64,000 nt of DNA from the NCBI GenBank assembly GCA_019057775.1, contig JAHLWT010000259.1, positions 6,981-70,980 of the forward strand, read 5' to 3'. The translations under genes were made by a program, and so were the position numbers. Source of the DNA: Promethearchaeota archaeon (GTDB taxonomy: Archaea > Asgardarchaeota > Lokiarchaeia > Sigynarchaeales > SOKP01). The notes under the pieces were generated by a model. The model had not been told where the DNA came from, ran no database searches, and saw nothing but the letters and a program-made list of their open reading frames with translations. Shown here in pieces: positions 26,686 through 36,048 of the stretch. Each line of letters starts with the position of its first letter. The stretch's first letter is position 1.

Positions 26686-27486
26686 CTAAACCTTATTTTC
26701 AGAGAATTTACATAATTTATAAAAAGGATACTCACCTGAAGAATCCGGCTTTTTTCTAACAAATAAAGGCATATTTTGTTGTAAAAAAAGACTCAATTGC
26801 AAGCTAACTTCTTCACATATTGAATTACATTCTAAGAATTCTCGTTTTTTACCACAATTTTTACAATATTTTTTCAGCTTCAGTGAAATACCCTCAGCTG
26901 GCAAAGTAGTAATAATATCCCAATTATCCTTAAATCCTGCAATTTCTTTTGGAGATATGCTTTTCAAATCAACTAATAAACCTTTTTTAGATAGAGAAAA
27001 ATCTAATCGCTTTGTTATATCTTTCAGTTCTTTTTTTGCTTCCAATTGGCATAAAAATACATAATATTGCAATAATTTTTCTGCCTCCTTGGTTTTTTCA
27101 ACTTCAGTTATTCTCCAACCATTGGCTCTTTTACATTTAATTTCTTTGCACTCAGGGTTAGAAAATTTAGTAGGGTAAATCCAACATTGTGGAGGTTTAA
27201 TTCCCGAATTATGTACTGAGCATCCATTAATATTTTTATCAAATAAAAAACATTTCCCCTTTTTTTCATCAAATCTTAGTTTGAAGCTGAATACATCACT
27301 TCGAATAAAATCATCCTTATTAGCATAACCCAAATTAATATATTCATTTGCTAAAATCTTAGGAACGTTAATTCTAATTGAGCAACAGTCTCCATGACAT
27401 ATATCCAAGCAATTTGGCCCATTAATTGCAGAGCTCATTAAAGTGTTAAATCTTTTAACAACTTTCCAAAATTTGTCGTTAACCAC
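26686..27486 (-). CDS. YkgJ-family cysteine-rich (Fe/Zn-chelating) protein
   Basis: 266 aa from a GTG start at 27486. The N-terminal half has the YkgJ pattern: NCLDICHGDCC (C26, C30, C34, C35), GKCFLFDKNINGCSVHN and PPQCWIYPTKF. A second Cys cluster, CKNCGKKREFLECNSIC, follows at about 210-226. YkgJ proteins bind metals or iron-sulfur clusters and their function is mostly unknown. It is divergent from the large beta-repeat gene at 27651 across a 164-base AT-rich promoter region. Confidence 0.7.
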   Translation of the reverse strand: MVNDKFWKVVKRFNTLMSSAINGPNCLDICHGDCCSIRINVPKILANEYINLGYANKDDFIRSDVFSFKLRFDEKKGKCFLFDKNINGCSVHNSGIKPPQCWIYPTKFSNPECKEIKCKRANGWRITEVEKTKEAEKLLQYYVFLCQLEAKKELKDITKRLDFSLSKKGLLVDLKSISPKEIAGFKDNWDIITTLPAEGISLKLKKYCKNCGKKREFLECNSICEEVSLQLSLFLQQNMPLFVRKKPDSSGEYPFYKLCKFSENKV

Positions 27487-27650
27487 AGTAATCTAATTAA
27501 TTTAATTATAATAATTCCTAATCAAGATTGATTATCAATTATAAGATTATATATAAAATATCTCTCTTTAAGTAAACTTTATATTTTTATACTTTATTAT
27601 TATTTAAAATTTGATAACAAATTTTGTAGAAAAGAAAGATGTGATTATCG

Positions 27651-29759
27651 ATGTCTCAAAATAATCTAGTAATTGTTGATATAACTGATTTCGAACATAT
27701 AATTTTGGATGGTTCATCAACTCTGAAAGAAATCACGGGAAATGGAAAACTTGTTGTAAAAAATCCAACTCAAAGAAGTAGACTATGGAATATGATTTGC
27801 GACGTTAAAGAAAACGTAAATACGTCTATAGAAACAAAAGAATTGAGTGCGGGCACTTTAAATCCCTCACAAGAATTTGTCAAAGAATATGAGATTAGAG
27901 ATTTAAAAGAACCGTGCTTAAAAGTTGAAGAGATTTTTGACACTGAAAGATCTGATCCAGATAAGGTAAACAATGCATTTTTATTTCTAAATGATAATAA
28001 AGGGAAATTGAAACTTATTCTTGATAATCCCTTGGATGTACCAATCTTGGAAATAAAAGTAGTAAGAGATATGCCCGATTTCATTCAAGAAATTGAATTA
28101 CCAAAGCCAAGGTTAGGAGTTCTAAATCTAAAAGTGGAAGATGGTAAAAGAATTTTATCTTGGGAAATTCCTTCTTTAGATTTAAAGACTAAAACTGAAC
28201 TCGAAATCCCTTTCACTGTAAATATGAAAGAGAGAACAGAACAATCTCTGGGAGTTTTAAATGTTAAATATTTAGTAAATAATCATAAATTAACTATGAT
28301 GAATCCAGAAACTCGAGGTCTCACGGATTCGATGAGTGGGATTGATAGAGATGAGAGTTCAACACCAGGCAAGTGGGATTGTAATGTCGAATTTATAAAC
28401 GAGTCAGAATTCCAAGTAAGAATTGAAGATGTTAAGGTCGCCCAAACAATACCCACCGGGACCGAAACCGTTGTTTCTCAGACTCCCAACAAAGTGATAG
28501 ATCCTGAAGGATCTTGGGATTTCGACTTTCAGGTTGAAGCCAAAGATGTTCCAGAATTAAGCTCAGAAATAGGGTTTACTCCCTTATATGTAGTTATTCC
28601 AAGAGTAATTGGTGATATCACTAAAGAATCTACTATATACAGAGTTTTAAGTGCTACAATTGATAAAGCTATAAATCCTCCTGAAGTTGATGCTTATGCC
28701 AATACTGATATGACAATCGTGAATACAATAGTAAATGATGGATCTTCAGTGATTAACAAAATATTTGTAACAGATGATATCCCCCCTGACTTTATTGCAC
28801 CATTAGTAAAGGAAATAAAGATAACAGTGGGAGATATTGATATTAGTTCAAGAGAAGAGTATGTGCGGAAAATATCATTAGAACCTAATGATCAGAGCCC
28901 TGACACGAGTCACCAAATTATCTGTGACTTATCTAATTTGAAAGATGAGTTTGTACATGAGAAAAAAATGATTGTTTCATATCCTCTTAAAGCTAGAAAT
29001 CCTAGACCACCAACCGAAACAAAGTATATGACTCCTGTAAAGATAGAGCTTAATAGTCCTGTTGAGGGAAAATTTTTTGTTAAATCCCCTGATGAAGAAC
29101 CTGAAATTAAGATTAAATATGTAAAAAGAAAGCTTAAAACCCTTAAAAGCATCAAACCAGGCCTTACAGAAGGAGAATTTAGCATCTCTGTAAGAATACA
29201 AAATAAAGGGGATGTTGAATTGGAAAATTTAATAGTAAAGGATATTATCCCAACTGGCTTTAGTTTGACTGAATTCACACCTCCTGCAGGGGCTACTCAT
29301 AAAGTTGTTAGTGCTGGAGATAAATCTGAACTGCAAGTCACTATCGTTGAAATAAAAGGTGGTTCTTCTGTGAGTATCAATTATAATTGTACGGGATCAG
29401 GGGATTATCCGAGATCTGAACCTAAAATACTTGTCCTTGGTAGGGGCGGTGTGGACTCTGAGGGAGGATCTAGTAAACCTGATACTGGGGTTCAAAAAGC
29501 TCATGTGGCAGATTCTCAAGCAGGCAAATTACATGATATATTCATAGATATATATAAAGCTGTTGATCAAGCTCCAACTGGGGCAAAATTAGGTGATATA
29601 TTGGAGAAAAAACGTGATGTTTTACCTCCAGGACCTGTTCTACATCAGATTCTAGCATTCGCTAAAGAAATGAAAGCGTTAGGCGATAAAATTATTGTAG
29701 GATCAACTAGGGATGATGTGCTAAATAAGCTAAAGGAGTTTAAAAATAAATATACTTAA
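27651..29759 (+). CDS. Large cytosolic beta-domain (DUF11/CARDB-like) repeat protein
   Basis: 702 aa with no signal peptide or membrane segment. At least four Ig-like or DUF11-like beta-sandwich units can be seen. One is at about 495-600 (NKGDVELENLIVKDIIPTGFSL) and others around 85-215, 245-330 and 345-450. The recurring phrase 'DIxPxxF' marks them. A Gly/Ser linker (GGVDSEGGSSKPDTG) leads to a C-terminal helical domain of about 90 residues. DUF11-type repeats normally sit on secreted surface proteins, so an internal one is odd. It may be an adaptor or scaffold (inference). ATG 27651 follows GATGTGATTATCG. Confidence 0.55.
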   Translation: MSQNNLVIVDITDFEHIILDGSSTLKEITGNGKLVVKNPTQRSRLWNMICDVKENVNTSIETKELSAGTLNPSQEFVKEYEIRDLKEPCLKVEEIFDTERSDPDKVNNAFLFLNDNKGKLKLILDNPLDVPILEIKVVRDMPDFIQEIELPKPRLGVLNLKVEDGKRILSWEIPSLDLKTKTELEIPFTVNMKERTEQSLGVLNVKYLVNNHKLTMMNPETRGLTDSMSGIDRDESSTPGKWDCNVEFINESEFQVRIEDVKVAQTIPTGTETVVSQTPNKVIDPEGSWDFDFQVEAKDVPELSSEIGFTPLYVVIPRVIGDITKESTIYRVLSATIDKAINPPEVDAYANTDMTIVNTIVNDGSSVINKIFVTDDIPPDFIAPLVKEIKITVGDIDISSREEYVRKISLEPNDQSPDTSHQIICDLSNLKDEFVHEKKMIVSYPLKARNPRPPTETKYMTPVKIELNSPVEGKFFVKSPDEEPEIKIKYVKRKLKTLKSIKPGLTEGEFSISVRIQNKGDVELENLIVKDIIPTGFSLTEFTPPAGATHKVVSAGDKSELQVTIVEIKGGSSVSINYNCTGSGDYPRSEPKILVLGRGGVDSEGGSSKPDTGVQKAHVADSQAGKLHDIFIDIYKAVDQAPTGAKLGDILEKKRDVLPPGPVLHQILAFAKEMKALGDKIIVGSTRDDVLNKLKEFKNKYT

Positions 29760-29876
29760 TTTTCGAATCTATTCTAATTTTATTTTTTCCTATTTTTTTT
29801 TACTCGTTAAATTTAAGGATAATAAAGTATTTTTATCTTTAATGTTATTGTACTTGAACCATAAAGTGTAATAAAA

Positions 29877-30515
29877 TTGATTACATTCATAGTAAGTTTA
29901 TTACTTTTCATATTTTTCTTAAATTTCATCAACCTTAGGCAATTTTTTTTTAGAAAAGAGGAACGTAAAGAGAAATCTTTCAAATTTTTTTCTAATATCA
30001 TGATTATAAGTGCGTTTCTCATCCCACTATTCAGTTCAAGCTTTTTTCAGACCTTTTTTAATGAGAATATAAGCTATTTCGGTCAGTTTTGGAGCTGGTT
30101 TTTATTATTAGGCATTGTTTTTATTGCGATTGGATTAAAATTTCATTCGCTAGCAAAAAAAGCTCTTAACGTCAAAGAATCTAAGGAAGGTAAACCATTT
30201 CTAATAAAGAAAGGAATTTTCGAAATTACGAGACATCCCCTTTACTTATCCTGGTTTTTTATATTTTTAGGGTTTACATTTATTATGGATTCTTTTGCTG
30301 CTTTAATTTTTTGTCCTATACTGGTTATATCTATTGAATTATTAGGATATCTAGAAGAAAAATACATTCTAATACCAAATTATGGCAATAAATATGAGAA
30401 TTATATGGAAAAGTCTCCCAATAGATTAATCTCACAACCCTATAATTATTTATTAATAATAATTGCGATAATAGTAGTTTATATTGGATTTATAAATTTT
30501 AGTGGAATTAGTTAA
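29877..30515 (+). CDS. Isoprenylcysteine carboxyl methyltransferase (ICMT)-like membrane protein
   Basis: 212-aa integral membrane protein with about five hydrophobic segments. The signature KKGIFEITRHPLYLSWFFIFLGF (about 103-125) and the LEEKYILIPNYGNKYENYMEKSPN tail are the ICMT/PEMT fold motifs that bind S-adenosylmethionine. Family members methylate prenylcysteine, phospholipid or other lipid-like substrates. The substrate here cannot be named. TTG 29877 is used as start, and no ATG fits better. It lies downstream of the 702-aa gene on the same strand. Confidence 0.75.
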   Translation: MITFIVSLLLFIFFLNFINLRQFFFRKEERKEKSFKFFSNIMIISAFLIPLFSSSFFQTFFNENISYFGQFWSWFLLLGIVFIAIGLKFHSLAKKALNVKESKEGKPFLIKKGIFEITRHPLYLSWFFIFLGFTFIMDSFAALIFCPILVISIELLGYLEEKYILIPNYGNKYENYMEKSPNRLISQPYNYLLIIIAIIVVYIGFINFSGIS

Positions 30516-30559
30516 AAATTGAAGTATAAGATGTATTTAAGTGAAAGATGCATCTAAAA

Positions 30560-31786
30560 TTATGTTCTAACCTTAAGAATATCATTTTTAATGATTTCTA
30601 GGAAAATATTTATTTGTTCAATTTGCCTATTGATGATTTCTATTTTTTTATCAATTATTTTAGAATCTGAAGAACTAGTATTTTCTAATTCCTTTCTAAC
30701 TATAATTAAGGATCTTATTTGATTTAAAATATTTTGCATTCTTTTTGTCTTGAGTTCAAACAATTTCTTAAATTTCTTAAGTTCGTTAAGTGTTCCTTCT
30801 AAATTATCAAGATAAAGAAAGCATTTATCAATATTTTCTTCCTTCTTTAGATTAGTAATAATAGCCTCAATTTTCATCAAAAAATTTAATACTAATTTTT
30901 GCTGTTGCTTATCTAATGACTCTATTTTAATTTTTGGTTCGGGTGATATATCTTCGAGAATGTTTGATGTATATTTTATTGTAATTTTCTTTGAAAATGA
31001 GGGTAGTGTATCTTCGATTGTACTTTGATCATAATTACTCTCAAATTCATCAAAATCAGTTATCAATTCTAATTCATCAAGCTCGATTTGCGTAATTAAT
31101 TTCGAAAATTTCACCTGCAATTGTTTTTTTCCGAAGAATTCATTTTTTTGTCTTAAAATTTGAGTATATATTTGAACAACTTCAGGTCCAATTGGAGCGA
31201 ATAATACTCCTCCGTTTTCATCAAGTTGATTTAATAGAGGATGTATTTTAGATTGCTCAATAGCTCCTGTTACCAGAATTTTTTGCCAAGGGCTCAAATC
31301 TGGGGCACCATCAAGAGGATTTTTTATAATTATTGTAATTTTATTATCCAATTTTAACTGTTTAAGGTTTTCTATGGTGATTCTAGCAATTTCAGAGTTA
31401 GCCTCTAAAATTACTATTTCTCCTTTTGGTGCTAATTTATGCGCTAAAGCTGCGATATAACCACTTTTTGCTCCTAATATTAATAGATCATCATTTTGAG
31501 TCAAATTAAGACCTTGTAACATTACCGTTATCATGTGGGGCGCAGAAATAGTCCGATAACTTTTAGGATTTTGATCATCATAATAAAATAAGTTTGGAAC
31601 GTCTTCATAGAGTTTAACAATATTAAGAAATTTCTCTGGAATGAATTTTTCTAAAGGAACGTCCATAAATGCTTTAACTAATCGCTTATCCTTCAATATT
31701 TCCTTCAATATCAAAGTATCTAATAGTCGTTTTTTCTTTGATTTTAAGCCTTCATTAACCCTATTATTTCTGTCCAAAAATATCAA
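30560..31786 (-). CDS. PCMT-like protein with altered SAM motif and C-terminal helical domain
   Basis: 408 aa. Residues 25-235 resemble protein-L-isoaspartate O-methyltransferase: MDVPLEKFIPE, the active-site loop YRTISAPHM (77-85), SAM motif I, the acidic VILEAN and LVTGAIEQ. Motif I is LLILGAKSGY, so the usual E-I-G-T-G-S-G has lost its acidic residue and middle glycine (K107). Residues 270-408 are a long helical, Lys/Glu-rich extension without a known domain. It may be a catalytically altered or repurposed methyltransferase (inference). It is divergent from the rhomboid gene by 86 bases. Confidence 0.65.
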   Translation of the reverse strand: MIFLDRNNRVNEGLKSKKKRLLDTLILKEILKDKRLVKAFMDVPLEKFIPEKFLNIVKLYEDVPNLFYYDDQNPKSYRTISAPHMITVMLQGLNLTQNDDLLILGAKSGYIAALAHKLAPKGEIVILEANSEIARITIENLKQLKLDNKITIIIKNPLDGAPDLSPWQKILVTGAIEQSKIHPLLNQLDENGGVLFAPIGPEVVQIYTQILRQKNEFFGKKQLQVKFSKLITQIELDELELITDFDEFESNYDQSTIEDTLPSFSKKITIKYTSNILEDISPEPKIKIESLDKQQQKLVLNFLMKIEAIITNLKKEENIDKCFLYLDNLEGTLNELKKFKKLFELKTKRMQNILNQIRSLIIVRKELENTSSSDSKIIDKKIEIINRQIEQINIFLEIIKNDILKVRT

Positions 31787-31872
31787 CTTCTTATTATAGA
31801 AAAATAATATAAAAATGAACTATTATACTTTTTCATACTAAGAATAAACTGTTTTTATATGGATATCTAACT

Positions 31873-32460
31873 ATGATGGTTTTAGATATTGAAAGTTTAA
31901 AAGATGCAAGAATCACGTTGACTCTAATTTTCATAAATGTTTTTATGTTTTTCACTTTTAATTTTGTTTTAAATCAAAATGAAATTCTATTTCTTGTCCA
32001 AATTAATAGAAATGTAATTCATGAGTATGAGATTTGGAGACTCTTTACATCCATGTTTCTTCATGGCGACACTCTTCACTTATTTTCAAATATGTTTGGT
32101 TTACTAATATTTGGAGCAACTGTAGAGAATAATCAACGTATTACTAATGTTAAATATTTAATAATATATTTTGTATCAGGACTAATTGGCAATCTTTTCT
32201 CTTTATTCCTACTCCCAATCGATGCAATTAGCTTGGGTGCCTCAGGAGCGATATTTGGGTTAATAGGTGTTGCTTTTATAATTGTAGCAACCGATTCTCC
32301 ACCTCTTCTATTTTTTGCAATTTTTTATATTGCGTTTTTCGTCATTGCGTCGATAGCTCCTGGAATTAACTTATGGGCTCATATTTTTGGATTAATAGGA
32401 GGAATTACATTTGGATACTTTTTTTATACACGTAAAAGAAAAGTAAGGTTAGTTTACTAG
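31873..32460 (+). CDS. Rhomboid intramembrane serine protease
   Basis: 195-aa polytopic protein with about six hydrophobic segments. The catalytic Ser S124 lies in LGASGAIFGLIG, the catalytic His H170 in WAHIFGLIGG, and the oxyanion Asn N73 in HLFSNMFG. The length fits the minimal six-TM rhomboids. It would cut single-pass membrane proteins within the bilayer. ATG 31873 (MM start). Its promoter must overlap that of the divergent PCMT-like gene. 63 bases separate its 3' end from convergent endonuclease III. Confidence 0.88.
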   Translation: MMVLDIESLKDARITLTLIFINVFMFFTFNFVLNQNEILFLVQINRNVIHEYEIWRLFTSMFLHGDTLHLFSNMFGLLIFGATVENNQRITNVKYLIIYFVSGLIGNLFSLFLLPIDAISLGASGAIFGLIGVAFIIVATDSPPLLFFAIFYIAFFVIASIAPGINLWAHIFGLIGGITFGYFFYTRKRKVRLVY

Positions 32461-32522
32461 ATTAGTTCAGAATATATTGATTCTAAGAATTCCAATTATC
32501 TTAAAATAGTATCACTCGAAAT

Positions 32523-33191
32523 TTATTTCGCAAGGATTTTTTTCTTTTTTTTTTCTAATTCCATAGAAAAATCTTTTGGACAAATGTTTTCTATAATACA
32601 TATATTGCATTTTGGATGAATAGGTATACAAATTTGTTGCCCGAATCTTACAAATAATCTATTTACCCTTAACCATAATTCTTTTGGTACAATGGTCTTT
32701 AAAGCTATTTCTGTTTTTTCTGGATTCTTAGTTTTTACCCAACCTAGTCGATTACTTATTCTATGTACATGGGTATCTACCGGTATTGCGGGTATTTTAA
32801 AAGCGTAAACAAGAACACAATTAGCAGTCTTGCTCCCCACTCCTGGTAAGTTTATTAATTCATCATAAATATCCGGAACAATTGCATCATATTTATCAAT
32901 AAGAATTCTGGAAACTTCTTTAATCCGAGCAGCTTTCACCTTATAGAATCCGGATGATTTGATAAGCTGTTCGACCTCATCAATATCCGCTTCCGCTATT
33001 GTTTTTGGGGTTTTAAATTTAGAAAATAACTTTTCAGTCGCAATTTTAGTATTAGAATCTCGAGTTCTTGCGGATAATATTGTAGAAATTAATATCTTAA
33101 AAGGATCTTGTTTTTTTTTAGCAAGTTGGTCTAAATGAGCTTCTCCCTCTAATTGCGTTTCGATTTTTTCAAAAATCTCTTTATAATTCAT
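32523..33191 (-). CDS. nth: Endonuclease III (DNA glycosylase/AP lyase)
   Basis: Base-excision repair glycosylase for oxidised pyrimidines, 222 aa. The helix-hairpin-helix LPGVGSKTANC contains catalytic K121, and VDTHVHR contains D139. The iron-sulfur loop has C188, C195, C198 and C204 with exact C-X6-C-X2-C-X5-C spacing. A basic tail (KKKKKILAK) ends the protein. It begins 6 bases after the Trm11-like gene on the minus strand, so the two are probably cotranscribed. Confidence 0.92.
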   Translation of the reverse strand: MNYKEIFEKIETQLEGEAHLDQLAKKKQDPFKILISTILSARTRDSNTKIATEKLFSKFKTPKTIAEADIDEVEQLIKSSGFYKVKAARIKEVSRILIDKYDAIVPDIYDELINLPGVGSKTANCVLVYAFKIPAIPVDTHVHRISNRLGWVKTKNPEKTEIALKTIVPKELWLRVNRLFVRFGQQICIPIHPKCNICIIENICPKDFSMELEKKKKKILAK

Positions 33192-33197
33192 TATTAC

Positions 33198-34604
33198 TCA
33201 TTTTTTTTCTAAAATGTAGAGTTTTCTCTTTACAATTTGTCTTTTTTTTGCATCAAGTAGAGTTTTTGAATATTTTTTGAGAAATTGAAGTTTAGGATTA
33301 GATTTTTTAACTAGCCTTCTAATATCGATTAAAGGGATTAATTTAAAATTGTTGTTAGTAGCGATTTTGTCAATATTGACTTGGGTATCATTTCCATCAA
33401 CAGTGCTAAATACTGGTGCGATAAAAGAAATTCGACCTTTTGGTTTTAAAATTTTGTAAGCTTCACGAAAAAACTCATCATATAAAGGTTCTAATTTTTG
33501 GTCTATTAATTCTCTAACTTGATTATAATACGGTCTTTCTAAGTAAAAAGGGCCTAATTCTGGTTCAGTACATATTCCATCAAAAAATTCGGGTTCAAAT
33601 ACATTAGAAATTTTTCTTGCATCACTTTTTAATATCCTTTTACTAATAAAAGGGGGGATTTCTTCTTCCAATAACTCTAAAAACCAGGAAATATTACGTC
33701 GAGTATTTTTAATCTTCTTTTCATTATTATCAGAAGCATAGATTTGAAAATCTTGCAATATGGCTAATAATGGGATTGTCCCATTTCCAACAAATGGATC
33801 AAGTATTCTTTTCTTTTCTCTGGCCTCAAAAAGATTTAAGAAATTTAATAAAATTAACGCTAATTTTGGAGATATAGCGCTTTTAAATTCAGAAAATGGT
33901 TTTTCTTCATCAATTTTTTTTTTAAAATTGGGATCATCTGTTGTAAATGTTCGAGCGATATATACACCATCTTCTGTAAATCCAAAAATAATTTCGGCTC
34001 GATTTTCTTTTAATAAGTCATATTTAATTACATGATGAGGGAAAATAGGATTTAGATGTCCAGATTGAATATATTTGTCGGGATATTTATAATAGAGAGC
34101 TTTTTCTGCCCCTTTCTGTTTAATTAATTCCATTATTTCTTTATTTAGAAAAGGTAAAAAGTGCTTAACTAAAATTTTAGAGTAATATTCTTCATCGTAG
34201 AGATTTGGATAAATGGAAATCGCAAAAAACATGCTCTCATATACTGCTGGAAAGATTCCTCCCTTTCCTATTATAATATTGTTGATGACACTAAGGATCT
34301 TCTTTCTTGTTCTTTCAACAAGTTTATATTTCTCAATATTTAGGGGAAATGCATCTTGTATTGTTTTGATATCAATAAAATCATAGATTTTTGCTATTTT
34401 CTGAGATCCTCCTAGAATATATTGTATTTCCATAAGTTTATTGACATAATGCTTACTCTGTTCTAAATTATCAAATTCTACAACAGCTATATTACCGGAA
34501 TAATCAATAATCTTGCCCTTATTTTGAGAATATTTAAGGTAATTATCAAGCTCTGCCAAAGAGAGCTTCCAATTGGAACCTAAAACAAATAAAAACCTAC
34601 TCAT
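33198..34604 (-). CDS. Trm11-like / COG1041 RNA (or DNA) N2-guanine methyltransferase
   Basis: 468 aa. An N-terminal domain (about 1-200) with the MSRFLFVLGSNWKLSLAEL opening of archaeal COG1041 proteins precedes a Rossmann methyltransferase. SAM motif I is ILDPFVGNGT (267-276) and YASDNNEKK holds the acidic ribose contact. Motif IV, normally (D/N)PPY in Trm11, reads TEPELGPF (346-353), a variant seen in some archaeal COG1041 paralogues. The N2-guanosine tRNA reaction is the best guess. Annotation as a DNA methylase is possible but less likely. It is the first gene of a pair with nth. Confidence 0.72.
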   Translation of the reverse strand: MSRFLFVLGSNWKLSLAELDNYLKYSQNKGKIIDYSGNIAVVEFDNLEQSKHYVNKLMEIQYILGGSQKIAKIYDFIDIKTIQDAFPLNIEKYKLVERTRKKILSVINNIIIGKGGIFPAVYESMFFAISIYPNLYDEEYYSKILVKHFLPFLNKEIMELIKQKGAEKALYYKYPDKYIQSGHLNPIFPHHVIKYDLLKENRAEIIFGFTEDGVYIARTFTTDDPNFKKKIDEEKPFSEFKSAISPKLALILLNFLNLFEAREKKRILDPFVGNGTIPLLAILQDFQIYASDNNEKKIKNTRRNISWFLELLEEEIPPFISKRILKSDARKISNVFEPEFFDGICTEPELGPFYLERPYYNQVRELIDQKLEPLYDEFFREAYKILKPKGRISFIAPVFSTVDGNDTQVNIDKIATNNNFKLIPLIDIRRLVKKSNPKLQFLKKYSKTLLDAKKRQIVKRKLYILEKK

Positions 34605-34696
34605 AATTAGTATATATCTAATCCTAAAGATTAGAATATATCATTCAATTTCTACTTTTGTTTATTTTAGGAATCCTCGTTTTAAATTCTGTGTGC

Positions 34697-35950
34697 TTAC
34701 CTTTTTTGTAACCAATTATTAAATGCTTTCGTTGGTTTTCCATGCCAAATTGCCTTTTTCGGATGATCTTTTTCGAATTCTTCAATATCCTCTTTATTAT
34801 AATCTAACTCAGGCTTCTCCTTGTTTGTATCTTTTTCTTCTATATCTAAATCTATCGAAATCTCATATTTTTCTCCTGTTATATCCTCTAAAGCGCTCAT
34901 TATATCTTCAAGATCTTCTTTCTTTCTTACAACTTTAGGTAGTTTATCTAGAATTTTCTCTTCAGGTATCTCTTTTTCCTTTCCTTTTTTTTTAGCTCTC
35001 TGATAAGCCTCTCTTTTTTTTATTCTTTCCTTTCTAATCTTTTTAATCTCTTCAATAATCTTATCATAATTATCCTTGAAATATTTTAGACTTACATTGA
35101 TGATATCTGATCGATTTTCCCACTTTTCTTGCTTTAATATGTTTTCTAGCCAATAATATAAATCCAAATTTAATTCAACAGTAATTCGTTTTCCTTGGGA
35201 GTCAATCGCTCCAGTTAAAAAATTAAAAATATTTGATATCAATATTCCATTATCAAATGCAGAAAAACCATACTCTCGAGCCCCAAGTGATGAAAATATG
35301 CTCAAATTTCCAAATCCTACTACTTTTCCCTTATAATATTCAGCTACAACTAATAATGGAGTTTTAGGACTATCTTCCTCTATCCAATCCTCTCCATCAT
35401 ATCTTTTTCGCCAACCATTTAATCCAGATTCTAATAACCAAGTAATACTCTTATTCTTTTCATCTTCCTCAAATTCCAAAATTTGAATCGAGCATGCACT
35501 TGAGAATATTATTTTTGTAATTTGCTCCGTTATGATATGATGTTTGAGTCTATCTATTATAGGTCGCTTTTGGAGATTTATATATTTAAATGAATCATGC
35601 ATCTCGTCGGGGTTAAATTCAAATCCAAATTTCTGAGTTAATTCATTAAAATTTGTTTTATTTGTGAAATCTCCTCCTGTGGAACTAACACAAAGTAGGT
35701 TTCCTCCATTTTTTACATATTTTTCAATGGTTTCAATTTCTCCTTTACTAAAGTTTATATTCTTAGGTGTAGAAAGGACAATTACATTATATTTCTTTAA
35801 ATCCTTTAAAGAGTTAAATCCAGCCTCAACTTTTCCGATTTTGTATCCCGATGAAAATAGGAATTGTGTGAATTCATTAAAACTAGAAGATTCAAGAGTT
35901 AAAATATTGTTATGACTATAGTCTAATCCTATGATAATCTGGTCCATCAC
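34697..35950 (-). CDS. GIFT (GldG/IFT52)-like domain protein with RHH-like segment and charged tail
   Basis: 417 aa. Residues 1-245 resemble the GIFT/DUF4350 fold: IIIGLDYSHNNILTLE, then YNVIVLSTPKNINFSKGEIETIEKYVKNGGNLLCVSSTGG, much like intraflagellar transport protein 52 and gliding protein GldG. Residues 254-292 (KRITVELNLDLYYWLENIL to NRSDIINVSLKYFKDNY) read like a ribbon-helix-helix unit. A very charged helical region (300-395) leads to a Trp-bearing end, DHPKKAIWHGKPTKAFNNWL. No catalytic site is visible. It stands alone on the minus strand. Function is unknown, with sugar binding or scaffold roles possible. Confidence 0.55.
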   Translation of the reverse strand: MMDQIIIGLDYSHNNILTLESSSFNEFTQFLFSSGYKIGKVEAGFNSLKDLKKYNVIVLSTPKNINFSKGEIETIEKYVKNGGNLLCVSSTGGDFTNKTNFNELTQKFGFEFNPDEMHDSFKYINLQKRPIIDRLKHHIITEQITKIIFSSACSIQILEFEEDEKNKSITWLLESGLNGWRKRYDGEDWIEEDSPKTPLLVVAEYYKGKVVGFGNLSIFSSLGAREYGFSAFDNGILISNIFNFLTGAIDSQGKRITVELNLDLYYWLENILKQEKWENRSDIINVSLKYFKDNYDKIIEEIKKIRKERIKKREAYQRAKKKGKEKEIPEEKILDKLPKVVRKKEDLEDIMSALEDITGEKYEISIDLDIEEKDTNKEKPELDYNKEDIEEFEKDHPKKAIWHGKPTKAFNNWLQKR

Positions 35951-36048
35951 AATTATCCTTTCTCATTTATAAGTAATTAAATGGAATTCAACTTTTACGT
36001 CTATTTTTTCTATATATAACATTTCTTTTATTCCCTAAATAAACGTTA

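Noticed and set aside
28910..29278. Minus-strand frame inside the 702-aa gene.
   Set aside because: Serine/leucine-rich antisense shadow without motif.
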